A stretch of DNA of 64,000 nucleotides from Hyphomicrobiales bacterium (lineage in GTDB: Bacteria; Pseudomonadota; Alphaproteobacteria; Rhizobiales; Ancalomicrobiaceae). The stretch lies in the NCBI GenBank assembly GCA_021286855.1, contig JAJTBO010000010.1, positions 51,028 through 115,027 of the forward strand, given 5' to 3'. Made by a program: the position numbers and the translations under genes. Of the stretch, positions 1 through 8,935 are shown in pieces. Under the pieces are notes generated by a model, which had not been told where the DNA came from, searched no databases, and saw nothing but the letters and a program-made list of their open reading frames with translations. Every line of letters begins with the position of its first letter. Within the stretch, counting starts at the first letter, position 1.

Positions 1-275
1 TGGTCGGGCCGCGGCCGCACGCGGTCAACGCCCAGACCGAAAACCACCTCTGGGACACCGTCGTCGACGGCTACTTCGCGCGCCACAAGGTCAAGCCGGG
101 CGTCACCGGTTGGGCGCAGATCAACGGCTGGCGCGGCGAGATCGACACGCCGGAGAAGATCCGCAAGCGCGTCGAGCACGACATCTACTACATCGAGAAC
201 TGGTCGATCCTGTTCGACCTGAAGATCCTGGCGCTGACGCCGCTCAGGCTGCTCAACACCGAAAACGCCTACTGA
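1..275 (+). CDS. Exopolysaccharide sugar transferase, C-terminal end (partial)
   Basis: Only the last 90 codons are in the window, and the gene enters from the left edge in frame from base 3. The peptide carries VGPRPHA, KPGVTGWAQINGWRG and a terminal YIENWSILFDLKIL segment. These mark the cytoplasmic catalytic domain of bacterial sugar transferases (WcaJ/ExoY type), which load the first sugar phosphate onto undecaprenyl phosphate at the inner membrane to start exopolysaccharide or capsule assembly. The N-terminal membrane part is outside the window, so I cannot say whether it is the long (WcaJ) or short (ExoY) form. A hairpin followed by TTT lies about 55 bases past the stop, so this is probably the last gene of its unit. 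Confidence 0.93.
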   Translation, partial: VGPRPHAVNAQTENHLWDTVVDGYFARHKVKPGVTGWAQINGWRGEIDTPEKIRKRVEHDIYYIENWSILFDLKILALTPLRLLNTENAY

Positions 276-328
276 CGTCTCCGATCGCGGGGGGCTCCTC
301 GAACACGCACCGGGCCCGCGATCCCGGA

Positions 329-355
329 CCCCGGACGGCCCACCGTCCGGGGTTT
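329..355. terminator. Intrinsic terminator between convergent genes
   Basis: A 10-bp perfect stem (CCCCGGACGG / CCGTCCGGGG) with a 4-base loop is followed by TTT. It lies between the sugar transferase stop and the stop of the oppositely oriented LysE-type gene, so it may serve both. The T-run is short. Confidence 0.6.
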
Positions 356-368
356 CCGTATCGCCGCC

Positions 369-983
369 TCAGGCGCGGCGGATCTGATCGGCGCCGAGCA
401 CGGCGAGGACGACGCCGGCGACGCGGTCGATCCACAGCCGCACCTTTCGGCCGAGCGCATGGCGCAGGCCGGAGACCGCCGCGACCACGCCGATCCACCA
501 GCCGAGCGAGCCGACGACGACGCCGGCGACGGTCACCGCCGCGACCAGCGGATCGAAACCGGAGGTGGGCGCGAGAGCGGTGAAGACGGCGGCGAACATG
601 ACGATGGTCGGCGGGTTGGTCAGCGTCAGCATCACCGAGCCGAGGAAGGCCGCGCCGATCGAGCCGACCGCGCCGACGTCGGCGACACGGCCCTCGTCCT
701 TGGTGAAGAAGGTCTTCAGGCCGAGCCAGATCAGGAACAGACCGGCGGCGAGGTGGAGCTGCGTTTCCCAGGCGAGCACGAAGGCGGAGACGCCGGCGAG
801 CCCCAGGGCGGCGACCGCGGCGTAGACGCCGTCGCCGAGCGCGATGCCGGCGCCGGTGGCGAAGCCCCAGCGCCAGCCCTGCGTCAGGGTGCGGCGCATG
901 CACAGGAGGCTCATCGGCCCGACCGGCGCGGCGACGGCGAGGCCGATGCCGGCCGACTTCAGAAACAACAGAAGCATGTCCAT
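369..983 (-). CDS. LysE/RhtB-family amino-acid exporter
   Basis: This is a 204-residue integral membrane protein of the LysE superfamily, which exports amino acids or similar small metabolites. The N-terminus (residues 8-30) has the family pattern AAPVGPMSLLCMRRTL, where GP and R sit in the first loop. Further hydrophobic segments fall at about 38-60, 65-85, 110-135, 145-170 and 180-200. A GGGAGGA sequence about 6 bases upstream of the ATG supports the start. The gene is divergent from the MsrQ-like gene and convergent with the sugar transferase, so it is probably transcribed alone. The substrate cannot be told from sequence. Confidence 0.88.
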   Translation of the reverse strand: MDMLLLFLKSAGIGLAVAAPVGPMSLLCMRRTLTQGWRWGFATGAGIALGDGVYAAVAALGLAGVSAFVLAWETQLHLAAGLFLIWLGLKTFFTKDEGRVADVGAVGSIGAAFLGSVMLTLTNPPTIVMFAAVFTALAPTSGFDPLVAAVTVAGVVVGSLGWWIGVVAAVSGLRHALGRKVRLWIDRVAGVVLAVLGADQIRRA

Positions 984-1142
984 GCGGGGTCCTCCCGACC
1001 ACCTCGACGACGTCTCGGATCAGCCTAAGGCGGCGTGCGGAGCCGGTCCAGCCGGGCGCTCACACGCTCTCGCGCGGACGTGATGAAACATTGGGCGACG
1101 AGAAATCGTAGTCTCGGACGTGTCTTCCCGTTTCGAGGTCCG

Positions 1143-1988
1143 ATGTCTTTCTCCCTCACCGCTCTCCTTTTCTGGCGCGACCGCGCCGGTCGCTTCTCCC
1201 CGCTCCGCGCCGCGACGCTCGTCGGCCTCCTCGCGCCGCTCGGCCTCCTCCTGTGGCGGACGGCGAGCGGCGATCTCGGCGCGCGGCCGCTGACCGAGGC
1301 GCTGCACTTCTGCGGCGATCGGGCGATCGAGACCCTGATCGCGGCGATCGCGATCACGCCGTTGCGCCGGCTCTCGGCGACGGCGCGGCTCGTCGACGTG
1401 CGGCGGATGATCGGCGTCGCCTCGTTCCTGTGGGCGGCGGCGCATCTGGCGCTCTACGTCGTCGATCAGGCGGGAGATCTCGGCAAGGTCGCCGGCGAGA
1501 TCGCGGTTCGCCCCTATCTGCTGATCGGTTTCGTGGCGCTGATCGGGCTGGCGGCGCTGGCGGCGACCTCGACCGACCGGATGATTCGGCGGCTCGGGGG
1601 CCCGCGTTGGAACCGGCTGCACGGGCTCGTCCATCCGATCGCGATCCTGGCGCTCGTCCACGTCTTTTTGCAGGTGCGGCTCGATCCGGGCTGGGCGGCG
1701 ATCGTCGCCGGACTGGCGACGGGCGGGCTGGCGGTGCGCGTCGCCGGACGCGACGGCGGGGGCGCGAGCGGGCTGGCGGGGGCGACGATCGCCGCCTGGA
1801 TCGGCGCGGCGGCCAGCGAACTCGTCTGGTTCGCGATCAAGACGAAACGGCCGATCGCGCCGATCGCGCTCGCCAATTTCGACACGAGTTTTCGGATCGC
1901 GCCGTCGTGGTGGGCGGCGGGCCTCCTCGCCCTCATCGGCCTCACCGCGCTGGCTTGGCGATGGCGCTCGCAGAAAAGATATACGTAG
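1143..1988 (+). CDS. msrQ: MsrQ-like haem-binding membrane subunit (ferric-reductase-like domain)
   Basis: This 281-residue membrane protein has the ferric-reductase-like fold: histidines in EALHFCGDRA, AAHLALY and RWNRLHGLVHPIA, and the last helix motif ALVHVFLQVRLDP. MsrQ is the inner-membrane b-type haem protein that passes electrons from the quinone pool or FMN to MsrP, the periplasmic molybdopterin methionine sulfoxide reductase. Usual MsrQ is about 200 residues. This one has about 75 extra C-terminal residues with one or two more hydrophobic segments. No msrP lies beside it. I chose the ATG that begins MSFSLTALLFWRDR; an in-frame ATG 60 bases upstream is possible. Another member of the haem-reductase superfamily with a different partner cannot be excluded. 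Confidence 0.75.
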   Translation: MSFSLTALLFWRDRAGRFSPLRAATLVGLLAPLGLLLWRTASGDLGARPLTEALHFCGDRAIETLIAAIAITPLRRLSATARLVDVRRMIGVASFLWAAAHLALYVVDQAGDLGKVAGEIAVRPYLLIGFVALIGLAALAATSTDRMIRRLGGPRWNRLHGLVHPIAILALVHVFLQVRLDPGWAAIVAGLATGGLAVRVAGRDGGGASGLAGATIAAWIGAAASELVWFAIKTKRPIAPIALANFDTSFRIAPSWWAAGLLALIGLTALAWRWRSQKRYT

Positions 1989-2032
1989 TGATACGCATTC
2001 GTTCAGCCGGTTCTTGCTTTCCGACTCTGTTT

Positions 2033-2053
2033 CGATATATCTAACTCATATCG
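2033..2053. promoter_or_regulatory. Inverted repeat in the PadR gene leader, candidate autoregulatory operator
   Basis: CGATAT and ATATCG form a perfect 6+6 inverted repeat with a 9-base spacer, in an AT-rich patch 40 bases before the PadR start. PadR-type regulators commonly bind such sites in their own promoter. That this is the operator is inference. Confidence 0.45.
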
Positions 2054-2093
2054 GACGCCATGACGGCGATCCCATGAGACGAGGAAAGAAACG

Positions 2094-2726
2094 ATGTTCG
2101 GACATCGCAAGATGCGGCGCTTCGGCCGCGACGGCTTCCGCGGGATGCGGGGCGAATTCTGCGGCGAGGGCCGCGAACGGATGGCCTGGGACGGCGAGGA
2201 GTTCGGCGGCCGCGGCTTCGGCGGCGCGATCGGCAAGGCCTTCGGCCGGCACGGCCATCGCCGCGGCGGGCGCTTCTTCGCCCAGGGCGGGCTCCGGCTG
2301 GTCATGCTGGCGATGCTCGCCGAGCAACCGCGGCACGGCTACGAGATCATCAAGGCGATCGAAGACCGCATGGGCGGGGCCTATGTGCCGAGCGCCGGCG
2401 TGGTCTACCCGACGCTGACCCTGCTCGAGGAGACCGGACAGATCGAGGTGGTGCAGTCGGAGGGCGCCAAGAAGCTCTACGCGATCACCGAGGCGGGCCG
2501 CGAGACGCTGGCGAGCAACCGCGCCCAGATCGATCAGATGATGGCGCGGATGGACGAGGCCGGCGCCTCCCGCAGCGGCGAGCGCGACCCGCGCATCGTG
2601 CGGGCGGTCGAAAACCTGCGGCTGGCGCTGCGGCTCAAGCTCGCCTCGTCGAGCTTCGGCGAGGGCGAGACGGCGGCGCTGGTGGCGCTGCTCGACGAGA
2701 CCGCGAGCCGCATCGAAAAGCTCTGA
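2094..2726 (+). CDS. PadR-family transcriptional regulator, YqjI-like
   Basis: This is a 210-residue regulator. Residues about 65-145 are the PadR winged helix (LRLVMLAMLAEQPRHGYEII, then AYVPSAGVVYPTLTLLEETG and KKLYAITEAG). The first 60 residues form a Gly/Arg/His-rich tail with one Cys and several His (FGHRKMRRFGRDGF, FGRHGHRRGG). This tail resembles the metal-binding N-terminus of YqjI, the nickel-responsive PadR repressor of iron-homeostasis genes in E. coli. GAGGAAA precedes the ATG. The next gene, 84 bases on, is a DUF2218 protein, a family often found beside siderophore-interacting genes. I infer a metal-responsive repressor of that gene and itself. Confidence 0.87.
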   Translation: MFGHRKMRRFGRDGFRGMRGEFCGEGRERMAWDGEEFGGRGFGGAIGKAFGRHGHRRGGRFFAQGGLRLVMLAMLAEQPRHGYEIIKAIEDRMGGAYVPSAGVVYPTLTLLEETGQIEVVQSEGAKKLYAITEAGRETLASNRAQIDQMMARMDEAGASRSGERDPRIVRAVENLRLALRLKLASSSFGEGETAALVALLDETASRIEKL

Positions 2727-2810
2727 CCCGGCGTTGGGGGCGAGCTCCGCCCCCCTCGCCTCTCGGCGCCGCCGCGCCGCGCCCCCCTTTCACGAACGGA
2801 AAGAAACACC

Positions 2811-3095
2811 ATGCTCCAAGCCACCGCGGAGATCGCCACCGCGTCCGCCTCCCGCTACCTCCAGCAGCTGTGCAAGCACTTCGCCCACAAGATCGAAACC
2901 GAGTTCACGCCGACCGAGGGCCACATGACCTTCCCGCTCGGCCCGGTCTCGCTCGCCGCCGACGCCGAGCGCCTGACGATCGTCGTCGCGGCGGAAGACG
3001 CCGAGCGTCTCGCCGAACTCGAGGACGTGGTGGCGCGCCATCTCGTTCGCTTCGCCTTCCGCGAGGAGCTCGCGCTCGACTGGCGCGCCGCCTGA
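2811..3095 (+). CDS. DUF2218 domain protein
   Basis: This 94-residue soluble protein matches DUF2218 over its whole length: TASASRYLQQLCKHFAHKI near the start, HMTFPLGPVSLAADAERLTI in the middle and LEDVVARHLVRFAFREELAL near the end. The family's biochemical role is unknown. Members are often encoded beside siderophore-interacting flavoproteins or YqjI-type PadR regulators, which suggests a part in iron or haem handling. Conserved His and Cys (LCKHFAHK, HMTF, RHLV) could bind metal or haem, but that is inference. It follows the PadR gene on the same strand with a short gap and is probably co-regulated. No siderophore reductase gene is present nearby. Confidence 0.85.
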   Translation: MLQATAEIATASASRYLQQLCKHFAHKIETEFTPTEGHMTFPLGPVSLAADAERLTIVVAAEDAERLAELEDVVARHLVRFAFREELALDWRAA

Positions 3096-3587
3096 GGGCG
3101 ACGCCGCGGCGAGGACCGGTTCCGGCGGCGCCGAAAAGCGCTGCGTCGAAACGACACGCCGCACGACCTCCCGTCCCTTCCGTCGCGTTTCATGGCGACC
3201 CGCACCGGGGATGGGAAGGTCGAACGCGCGAAACCAAGCCCGCTCTCGCGTTGAGCGAAATGAAAGCGATACAACTTTTAATTTATGACAAGTTTTCATC
3301 TTTGCAATATCACATGCATACGAACACATTTCGTATATCCATTTTTCGCAAGATTTTGCGATTCTTCACGTTGATTGGCATTTCATCCCCCATGAATTCA
3401 TGTCGATAGCGCCATTTCGTCGTCGTTCGATCGTATAAAGTCACAATTTTCAGAAAAAGATTCAGACATATAGATTTTGTAAACCGCTCTAGACGAGCCT
3501 CCTACTCGCACATTCCATTCGCGAACACGGAACCGCCGCTCGCCTGAGAAGGGTCGCAGACGGCGTGCGGTTTCGAAGGAGCCTCCC
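3096..3587. promoter_or_regulatory. AT-rich intergenic region with two palindromes upstream of the chemoreceptor
   Basis: There is no credible gene in this stretch of about 490 bases. From about 3250 to 3480 the composition drops sharply in G+C against the rest of the window. Two perfect short palindromes sit close together: ATACGAA-CACAT-TTCGTAT (3318-3336) and TCGCAA-GATT-TTGCGA (3346-3361). The region probably holds the chemoreceptor promoter and an operator; which protein binds is unknown. Confidence 0.5.
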
Positions 3588-5282
3588 ATGAAGGTCAACG
3601 CCTTCCGCCTGGGCATCGGGATGAAGATCGGCGCGATCGTCGTCTTCGCCGTCCTCGCCCTGTCCGCCTTCTCGGCCTACAGCGTCGTCGATCAGACCTC
3701 CGACGCGATGGAGGCGCGGCGAGAGTCCCTGCGCCAAGAGTTGGCGATGGCTCGATCGATCGTCGCGGGCTTCGCGGCGAAGGAGACGAGCGGCGCGATG
3801 AGCCGCGACGCCGCACAGAAGGCGGCGCGCGAGGTTCTCGCCACGATCCGATACGGCCACGACGACTACGTCTTCGTCCTCGATCGCGACGGGCGGATGG
3901 TGATGCATCCGATCGAACCGAAGCTCGACGGCGCCGACCGGCGCGGCGACCGCGACGCGAGTGGCAAGGCGTTCTTCGCGGAGATGACGCGGGTCGCCCA
4001 CGGCGACGGCGTCGCGTTCGTCCAGTACGACTGGCCTCATCCCGGCGAAAAGACCGCCTCGCCCAAACTGAGCGGGGTCCTCGCCTTCGAGCCCTGGGGC
4101 TGGATCGTCGGAACCGGCGTCTGGATCGACGACCTGGACGCGGACATGCGGCAGATGATCGTGACGGACGCCACCGCCTTCGCAGTCGTGACGCTGTTGT
4201 TGCTCGCCCTTTCCGTCCCGCTCGCCCGCGACATGATCCGCGCCCTCGGCCGGCTGACCGACGCGATGCAGCGGATCGCGGCGGGCAAGACCGACGGCGC
4301 GATCGAGGACGGCGCGCGACGCGACGAGATCGGCGACATGGCCCGGGCGCTCGAAGGGTTCCGCGGCGAGCTCGACAAACTCGGCAAGCTGCGGCTCGAG
4401 CAGGCCGAACGGGAGAAGCTGATCGCCATCGAGCGGCGGCGCGATCTGCACGAACTCGCCGACCGCTTCGAGAGCTCGGTCAAACGCTCCGTCGACGGCG
4501 TCGCGGCGTCGGCCGAATCGCTGGAAGCCACGGCTTCGTCGCTGACCGCCTCGGCGCGGTCGATGGCCGAACACAGCGGCGCGGTCTCGACGAAGGCGAC
4601 GGCCTCGGCGGAAAACGTCTCTCTGGTCAATCGCGCCACCGAGGAGTTGGCGGCGTCGATCGACAACATCGCCCGTCAGGCCGACGTCTCCAATCGAATC
4701 GCCGAAGAGACCCAGGCGCGCGCCGCGATCACCCGTGAGACGGTCGGCCGGTTGGCCGAGATGACGGTGCAGATCGGCGAGATCGTGGTGACGATCCGGG
4801 CGATCGCGGAGCAGACCAACCTCCTCGCGCTCAACGCGACGATCGAGGCGGCGCGCGCCGGCGAGGCCGGCCGCGGCTTCGCGGTGGTGGCGCAGGAGGT
4901 CAAGGCGCTCGCCGTGCAGACGGCGCGGGCGACCGACGACATCGCGGCGCGCGTCGAGGGCGTCCGCGGCTCGACCGACGGGGCGGTCACGGCGATCGCC
5001 GAGGTCGACACGACCATCTCGCACATCACCGAGACGGCGCGGGCGATCTCCGCCGCCGTTCAGGAGCAGCGGGCCGTGGTCCAGGAGATCTCCCGATCGA
5101 TGGCCGAAGTCGCGACGGCGTCGGAGACCGTCAGCCTCAACATCGGCGAGGTTCGCTCCGAAAGCGAAGAGACGGCGCAAGCCGCCGACTTCTCGCAGCA
5201 GATGGCGGGCGAGCTGCGGTCCGAGGCGGCGCGGCTCGACGCGCAGGTCGCGCAGTTCCTGGCCGGCGTGCGGGCCGGCTGA
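3588..5282 (+). CDS. Methyl-accepting chemotaxis protein with single-Cache sensor
   Basis: This is a 564-residue transmembrane chemoreceptor. Order: short cytoplasmic N-terminus, membrane helix (about 13-32), periplasmic single-Cache domain (about 40-185; [20 protein letters not shown] and [14 protein letters not shown] are typical of sCache_2), second helix (about 190-212), HAMP (about 213-268), then the coiled signalling domain with hairpin tip [18 protein letters not shown] and [18 protein letters not shown]. sCache_2 sensors commonly bind short organic acids, but the ligand is not shown. There is no C-terminal CheR-binding pentapeptide. AAGGAG precedes the ATG. No che genes are in the window, so it must couple to an array encoded elsewhere. 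Its long AT-rich leader suggests specific regulation. Confidence 0.95.
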   Translation: MKVNAFRLGIGMKIGAIVVFAVLALSAFSAYSVVDQTSDAMEARRESLRQELAMARSIVAGFAAKETSGAMSRDAAQKAAREVLATIRYGHDDYVFVLDRDGRMVMHPIEPKLDGADRRGDRDASGKAFFAEMTRVAHGDGVAFVQYDWPHPGEKTASPKLSGVLAFEPWGWIVGTGVWIDDLDADMRQMIVTDATAFAVVTLLLLALSVPLARDMIRALGRLTDAMQRIAAGKTDGAIEDGARRDEIGDMARALEGFRGELDKLGKLRLEQAEREKLIAIERRRDLHELADRFESSVKRSVDGVAASAESLEATASSLTASARSMAEHSGAVSTKATASAENVSLVNRATEELAASIDNIARQADVSNRIAEETQARAAITRETVGRLAEMTVQIGEIVVTIRAIAEQTNLLALNATIEAARAGEAGRGFAVVAQEVKALAVQTARATDDIAARVEGVRGSTDGAVTAIAEVDTTISHITETARAISAAVQEQRAVVQEISRSMAEVATASETVSLNIGEVRSESEETAQAADFSQQMAGELRSEAARLDAQVAQFLAGVRAG

Positions 5283-5409
5283 GGCGGGGGCGCGGGACGT
5301 CTGCGTCGCCGGTATGGGACCTCCTCGTCCGACGCGCTCGACCGATACGGGCGCGTCGGCGATGGAGTAGGCTCGCGACCTCGTCTCCAGCCCTCGCCCC
5401 GAAAGCCGC

Positions 5410-6300
5410 ATGACCCGCTCCACCGCCAATCTCCTCCTGCTCCTCGCCGCCGCCATCTGGGGCGGCGCCTTCGTGCCGCAGGCCACCGCCATGAAGGCGA
5501 TGAGCCCGGCGTGGTTCCTGACGCTGCGGTTCGCGCTGTCGACGCTGGCGATCGCCCCGCTCGCCTTCGCCGAGATGCGCCGGGGGCCGCGGCTCGACCG
5601 GACCAGTCTCGCTCTGATGGGGCTGGTCGCGGTGGTCTTCGTCGCCGGCAACCTGTTGCAGCAGGTATCGCTCTTGACCACGTCGGTGGCCAACGCCGGG
5701 TTCCTCACCTCGCTCTACATCCTGTTCACGCCCTTCGCGGCGCTGGCGATCGGGCACGAACGGCCGGGGCCGGCGGTGTGGCCTGCGGCGGGGTTGGGGC
5801 TTCTCGGGGCCTGGCTCCTGTCGGGCGGGCTCACGGGGAGCTTCGTGATCGGCGACGCCTTCGTCACTCTCGGCGCGGTCGCCTGGGCGGCGCAGATCGT
5901 CTTCGTCGGGCTGGCGATGAAACGGGCGCATCGGCCGATGACGCTGGTGGCGATCCAAGGAGCGGCGGTGACGGCGGTCTGCGGGCTGTGGGCCGGCCTG
6001 CACGATCCGATCTCGATCGAAGCGATCGGCGAGGCCGGCTGGGAGCTCGCCTATACCGGGCTCGTCTCCGGCTTCGTCGGCTACTCCCTGCAGGCGATGG
6101 CGCAGCGCCATTCGGAGGCCTCCGACGCGGCGATCGTATTCGCGACCGAGGCGCCCTTCGCGGCGCTGTTCGGCTGGTGGTTGCTCGGCGAACGTCTGTC
6201 GGCGGAGCAATGGGCCGGCTCGGCGGCGATCTTCGCGGCGGTGCTGCTGGTGCAGCTCTGGCCGACCCGGCCGGCCGCGCCGATCGCCGAAGAGGCGTGA
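5410..6300 (+). CDS. EamA/DMT-family transporter
   Basis: This 296-residue protein has about ten hydrophobic helices in two EamA repeats: residues 5-135 (NLLLLLAAAIWGGAFVPQ, typical first helix) and 150-285 (with SDAAIVFATEAPFAALFGWW, the conserved E near the second repeat's end). Members export or import drugs, amino acids or metabolites by proton exchange; the substrate cannot be predicted. It stands alone between the chemoreceptor and an AT-rich gap on the same strand. No signal for coupling to either neighbour is visible, and there is no strong ribosome-binding site before the ATG. Confidence 0.9.
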   Translation: MTRSTANLLLLLAAAIWGGAFVPQATAMKAMSPAWFLTLRFALSTLAIAPLAFAEMRRGPRLDRTSLALMGLVAVVFVAGNLLQQVSLLTTSVANAGFLTSLYILFTPFAALAIGHERPGPAVWPAAGLGLLGAWLLSGGLTGSFVIGDAFVTLGAVAWAAQIVFVGLAMKRAHRPMTLVAIQGAAVTAVCGLWAGLHDPISIEAIGEAGWELAYTGLVSGFVGYSLQAMAQRHSEASDAAIVFATEAPFAALFGWWLLGERLSAEQWAGSAAIFAAVLLVQLWPTRPAAPIAEEA

Positions 6301-6797
6301 TGCGTCAAGCGCCGAGGGCGGCGGCTTCGGACGCAGATTCCGGATCTTCAGATTTCGATTCCGATCGAGATCGGGGCGAGCACGCCCGCGACGGAGACCT
6401 CACGCGAGCGTCTTCGCGTTTCGAATCAGATTCCGAATATTCGATCAACTGTTTGATCTTTTGATTGTTTTCGGCTGAGTTCATGTGGCGCGACAGAACG
6501 CGCGACGGCGGCCGCCGGTTCAACGCCGATCCGGGGACGAGACTGCTCGCCGAGCGATACCGGCGCGCGACCACCGTCGTCGTGGCGCTTCGACTTTTCG
6601 TCAGCCCTCGGCCCTCGGCGACGTCCGGTCATTTGACAAGCGCCCGCGAAGATAGCAGACGATGTCGCGCGCGCCGCGCGACGAGGGATCCTCTCCCGAC
6701 CGCGCCCTCCGGAAGCGACGGGATCGAGCGGTCTCCGCCTTGCTCTCGCCTCCACTCTTTCGACGTCGGCAACGTCGCACACCAGGAAGCGGGCCCC
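6301..6797. other. Gene-free interval between EamA and ABC exporter genes
   Basis: I see no convincing coding region. Composition is uneven, with AT-rich tracts near 6330-6360 and 6420-6480. A perfect palindrome GATCAA-CTGT-TTGATC (6443-6458) followed by a T-rich run could be a weak terminator for the upstream gene or an operator for the ABC gene. The ABC start is preceded by AGGAAGCGGG at 6783-6792. Confidence 0.4.
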
Positions 6798-8573
6798 ATG
6801 AGCTCCAATGTGATCCAGAGCGACACGATCCACCTGATCTCCCGGCTCGTCCGGGAACACGGTCGCAACCATTGGCGCGGCTATGTGTTCGCCTTCGCCT
6901 GCATGGGCGGCATCGCCGGCTCCACTTCGCTTGCCGCTTGGTTGATGCGCGACGTCATCAACAAGGTCTTTCTCGATCGCGACGCCCAAGCAGTGATCTG
7001 GCTCGCCGTCTCGGTGGTGGTGATCTACACCGTCAAGGGCTTGTCGACCTACGGCCAACAGGTGACGCTCTCACGCATCGCCAACTCGATCGTCGCCTCG
7101 GTTCAGCGCTCCATCTACTCCCATCTCCTGAAGATGGACATGCGCTATTTCATGGCGCGCCACACATCCGAATTCGTCGGTCGCCAAGCCTTCATGGCCA
7201 GCTCGTGTGGTGGCGTTCTGAACACCGTCGTGACGTCTCTCGGGCGCGACCTGCTCTCGCTCGTCGGCCTGATGTTGGTGATGATCCTTCAAGATCCTCT
7301 GATGTCGGTGGTCGGCCTGATCATGATGCCGGCAGCGGTCATCGGCGTGCAGAAGCTCATCAAGCGCGCGCGAAAGATCATGCACACGAGCTATACCCAA
7401 GGCGTCGCCGTGATGGAGCTGACCCAGGAGACCGTCGCCGGAATCAAGGTGGTGAAGTCTCTCGGGCTGGAAACGCGTTTCACAAACCTCATGGACATCT
7501 CCATCCTCGAAGTGGAGCGCGCCGCCAACAAGCTCGTATCCGTCGGCGCTCGTTCGGCGCCGTTGATGGAAACCCTCGGCGGCTTCGCCGTCGCCGGCGT
7601 GATCCTCTACGGCGGCATTCGCGTGATTTCCGCAGAAGCGACGCCGGGTTCGTTCTTCTCCTTCATCACCGCGCTGCTTCTCGCCTACGAACCGGCCAAG
7701 CGGCTCGCCCGCGTCCACATCGAGCTCGCGACGAACCTCGTCGGCGTGAAGGTCATGTACGACTTCCTTGCCGAGCCCACCGGAGAAGCGCCCGAAGACG
7801 ACAAACCAGCTCTGGTGCTCGAAAAGGGTCGCATCGTCTTTACCGACGTGCGCTTCCGTTACCGTCCCGACGAGGTGGTGTTGCGTGGCCTGAACCTCGT
7901 CGCCGAGGCCGGGCGCACCACTGCGCTCGTCGGACGATCGGGCGGCGGCAAATCGACGATACTGTCGTTGCTCCTTCGCTTCTATGACCTCGAAGGCGGC
8001 GTGATCGAGGTCGACGGACACGACATTTCGACGGTCGATCGCCGGACGTTGCGCCGCCAGATCGCCTACGTCGGTCAGGACGTGTTCCTTTTCAAGGGCA
8101 CGGTCTACGAGAACATCGCGCTCGGTCGCCAGGGCGCAACCCGCGACGAGGTCGAGGCCGCAGCCAAGGCCGCCCACGCCCACGAGTTCATCATGGGCTT
8201 CACCGAAGGCTACGACACCAATCTCGGCGAGAACGGCGGCCAGCTCTCCGGCGGCCAGCGCCAACGCATCGCCATCGCCCGCGCCATTCTGCAAAATGCT
8301 CCGATCCTGCTGCTCGACGAGGCGACCGCGGCGCTCGACAATGAGAGCGAACGCAAGATTCAGCAGGCCCTGGCCGAGCTGTCGACAGGCCGCACGACGC
8401 TCGTCATCGCCCATCGCCTCCAGACGGTGCGCAACGCCGACAAGATCTGCGTCGTCGAGCACGGCGTGGTCGTCGAAGAGGGTCCGCACGACGAACTCTT
8501 GTCGCGAGGCGGCCGCTACGCGGCCCTCCATCAGCTCCACTTCAATACGAAGCCGAAGGGCGTCGACGCCTGA
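6798..8573 (+). CDS. ABC exporter half-transporter (MsbA-like, permease fused to ATPase)
   Basis: This 591-residue half-transporter has a six-helix ABC transmembrane domain (about 25-310) followed by a nucleotide-binding domain (about 340-580). The ATPase motifs are complete: Walker A GRSGGGKST, Q-loop YVGQDVFLFKGTVYENI, signature LSGGQRQR, Walker B ILLLDEATAALD and switch histidine IAHRLQT. It should act as a homodimer in the inner membrane, exporting lipid-like or hydrophobic substrates as MsbA-type proteins do. There is no partner half-transporter, periplasmic adaptor or outer-membrane gene beside it. I chose the ATG beginning MSSNVIQSDTIHLI because a ribosome-binding site precedes it and homology starts there; the frame is open further upstream. 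Gene-free DNA on both sides suggests an insertion. Confidence 0.93.
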   Translation: MSSNVIQSDTIHLISRLVREHGRNHWRGYVFAFACMGGIAGSTSLAAWLMRDVINKVFLDRDAQAVIWLAVSVVVIYTVKGLSTYGQQVTLSRIANSIVASVQRSIYSHLLKMDMRYFMARHTSEFVGRQAFMASSCGGVLNTVVTSLGRDLLSLVGLMLVMILQDPLMSVVGLIMMPAAVIGVQKLIKRARKIMHTSYTQGVAVMELTQETVAGIKVVKSLGLETRFTNLMDISILEVERAANKLVSVGARSAPLMETLGGFAVAGVILYGGIRVISAEATPGSFFSFITALLLAYEPAKRLARVHIELATNLVGVKVMYDFLAEPTGEAPEDDKPALVLEKGRIVFTDVRFRYRPDEVVLRGLNLVAEAGRTTALVGRSGGGKSTILSLLLRFYDLEGGVIEVDGHDISTVDRRTLRRQIAYVGQDVFLFKGTVYENIALGRQGATRDEVEAAAKAAHAHEFIMGFTEGYDTNLGENGGQLSGGQRQRIAIARAILQNAPILLLDEATAALDNESERKIQQALAELSTGRTTLVIAHRLQTVRNADKICVVEHGVVVEEGPHDELLSRGGRYAALHQLHFNTKPKGVDA

Positions 8574-8715
8574 GAAGAGACATGCGTGGACCGACGTTCG
8601 AAAACGTCGCCCACGCATTTCGCGAAGGGCGGCGGAACCGATCGGCGAACGCGACTTCGAGCCGCCAACGTCGCCCCATAGGATGCGCGACGTGTTGCCC
8701 GCTTTCCTGGCGGTC

Positions 8716-8935
8716 AGATGAGTTTGGTCCGGCGGTGATCCGGCCCCGGTGAAGCCGACCGGCGAACACCGACGGCGCGAGGCCGCCGAGGCCGCCGAGG
8801 CCGCCGAGGCTCGTATGGGGGCGGAGGCCGTCGACGTCGATCCGCCAGTTCTCGATGATCCGTTTCGCCCGGGCCAAGCGAGGAGAAGGCGTGCTCGTTC
8901 GGGCGCTCGTCGCAGAGCCGACCGTCTACTCTCGC
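8716..8935 (-). pseudogene. IS3-family transposase (OrfB) C-terminal remnant, frameshifted
   Basis: Reading the minus strand, one frame gives VDGRLCDERPNEHAFSSL, ending near 8876. A second frame starting at 8877 continues directly with ARAKRIIENWRIDVDGLRPH, then TSLGG and APSVFAGRL. Joined, this is the end of the IS3-group OrfB integrase core, where the usual pattern is NGRLRDE-LNE---SL, then W-R-DYN--RPH-SLG-LTP-EF. So a single one-base frameshift separates the halves, and everything upstream (the DDE aspartates) is missing. It is a dead fragment. The conserved asparagine of the NG pair is replaced by Asp. Confidence 0.72.
8779..8810. repeat. 9-bp tandem repeat inside the transposase remnant
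   Basis: GAGGCCGCC is repeated about 3.5 times. On the minus strand it expands the conserved Leu-Gly-Gly-Leu of the transposase into three LGG/GGL units, which fits slippage in DNA no longer under selection. Confidence 0.85.
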
